A DNA stretch of 64,000 bases from Haloterrigena sp. KLK7. GTDB lineage: Archaea > Halobacteriota > Halobacteria > Halobacteriales > Natrialbaceae. This document shows positions 63,561 through 64,000 of the stretch, in pieces. The notes below the pieces were generated by a model. The model was not told where the DNA came from, searched no databases, and saw only the letters and a list, made by a program, of their open reading frames with translations. A program made the translations under genes and the position numbers. Where the stretch lies: positions 332,906 through 396,905 of the forward strand of contig NZ_CP149788.1 in assembly GCF_037914945.1 (NCBI RefSeq). Direction: 5' to 3'. Position 1 is the first letter of the stretch; each line of letters opens with the position of its first letter.

Positions 63561-64000
63561 GTGACGGGCCACAGTGACTGGAGATGACCCGTTCACGCAA
63601 CGTTCATCGTTCTCCGGTAGCGGCTCCTTCGCGACGGTTCGCTGCGCGTAGTTCACTTAGGAAAGGGGGTCTCGAGCGACCGCACTGGGGGAGTGAGCGC
63701 TCGAGAGCGGTGTTCTGTTCTAACCCGCATCTTAAAATAGCGGTCTGAATCCGATAACCCTGGTTCCAAATAGTGTTGACCTACACCCCTGAAGTCAGTG
63801 TACTGTCGTTTCTATTTCCAGTATACTCGGCTAGAATTTGAATCAGCATACTGTGGAGGGTTTTGCTGTCGAGAATGACGGAACACCCCCACCCTACTAT
63901 TTCCAGTAAAGCACCGTCTTCCATAGGGCTCATTTCGCAGCTGTAGTTACCGAACTGGACGTTTCAGTTCTGACTTGATCCTGAATAAAGAAATCGTATT
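63561..64000. other. Window end without a supported gene
   Basis: About 440 nt. No frame resembles a protein, and no RNA gene was recognised. The GC content drops after 63720. Confidence 0.5.

Overview
The window reads as accessory DNA of a halophilic archaeon (class Halobacteria). The proteins are very acidic. Exported proteins carry Tat-type twin-arginine lipoprotein signals followed by Asp/Glu/Asn/Thr-rich linkers. Many starts sit about 25-30 nt after a TATA-like box, as in leaderless transcripts. The regulators (PadR, ArsR/DUF7342, DUF7344, bat-type HTH) and single-copy TnpB elements are of haloarchaeal type. Base composition is mosaic: AT-richer at about 1-7000, 29900-37000 and 46500-47800, GC-richer at 12100-14000, 16300-19000, 23500-29900 and 57200-62300. 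This, with many broken genes and insertion-element ends, suggests a megaplasmid or a genomic island. A genus cannot be assigned from the sequence alone.

Layout. 1-6.6 kb: a small HTH regulator, an AzlCD amino-acid exporter, and a convergent catabolic-looking block (enolase-superfamily enzyme and methyltransferase facing amidohydrolase, Rieske ferredoxin, unknown protein and GNAT). 7-10.5 kb: insertion debris, a VapBC pair, and copy 1 of a 1.8-kb duplication (fragment, UspA, broken integrase). 10.5-19.5 kb: two FNT channels, an asparagine-synthase-like enzyme, PadR, SPW and Csp-type copper storage proteins, and debris. 18.8-21.5 kb: a decayed TnpB, an intact TnpB and an orphan TnpB-type end. 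22.9-23.5 kb: four tiny overlapping genes. 23.5-28.8 kb: the best-organised unit, with ALDH and cupin divergent from three tandem periplasmic-binding-protein-fold proteins without signal peptides plus a VOC enzyme, around a strikingly symmetric promoter region. 28.9-29.9 kb: an HTH/TumE-like toxin-antitoxin pair. 30-37 kb: histidine kinase, response regulators, a lipoprotein, an F420-type oxidoreductase and a DUF7344 regulator. 37-51 kb: membrane proteins, an NRAMP-like transporter, a bat-type regulator, a K+ channel with two RCK modules, small zinc ribbons, a second PIN toxin pair and a GntP permease. 51-56 kb: pseudogenes and copy 2 of the duplication. 56-64 kb: lipoproteins, a TetR/MATE pair, a DUF6159 membrane protein and an ArsR-like regulator.

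How the genes work together. The coherent units are export or stress modules (AzlCD, TetR-MATE, FNT, UspA, Csp), toxin-antitoxin pairs, and two possible catabolic islands. Most of the rest looks like the product of repeated insertion, duplication and decay. No tRNA, rRNA, CRISPR array or replication gene was recognised.
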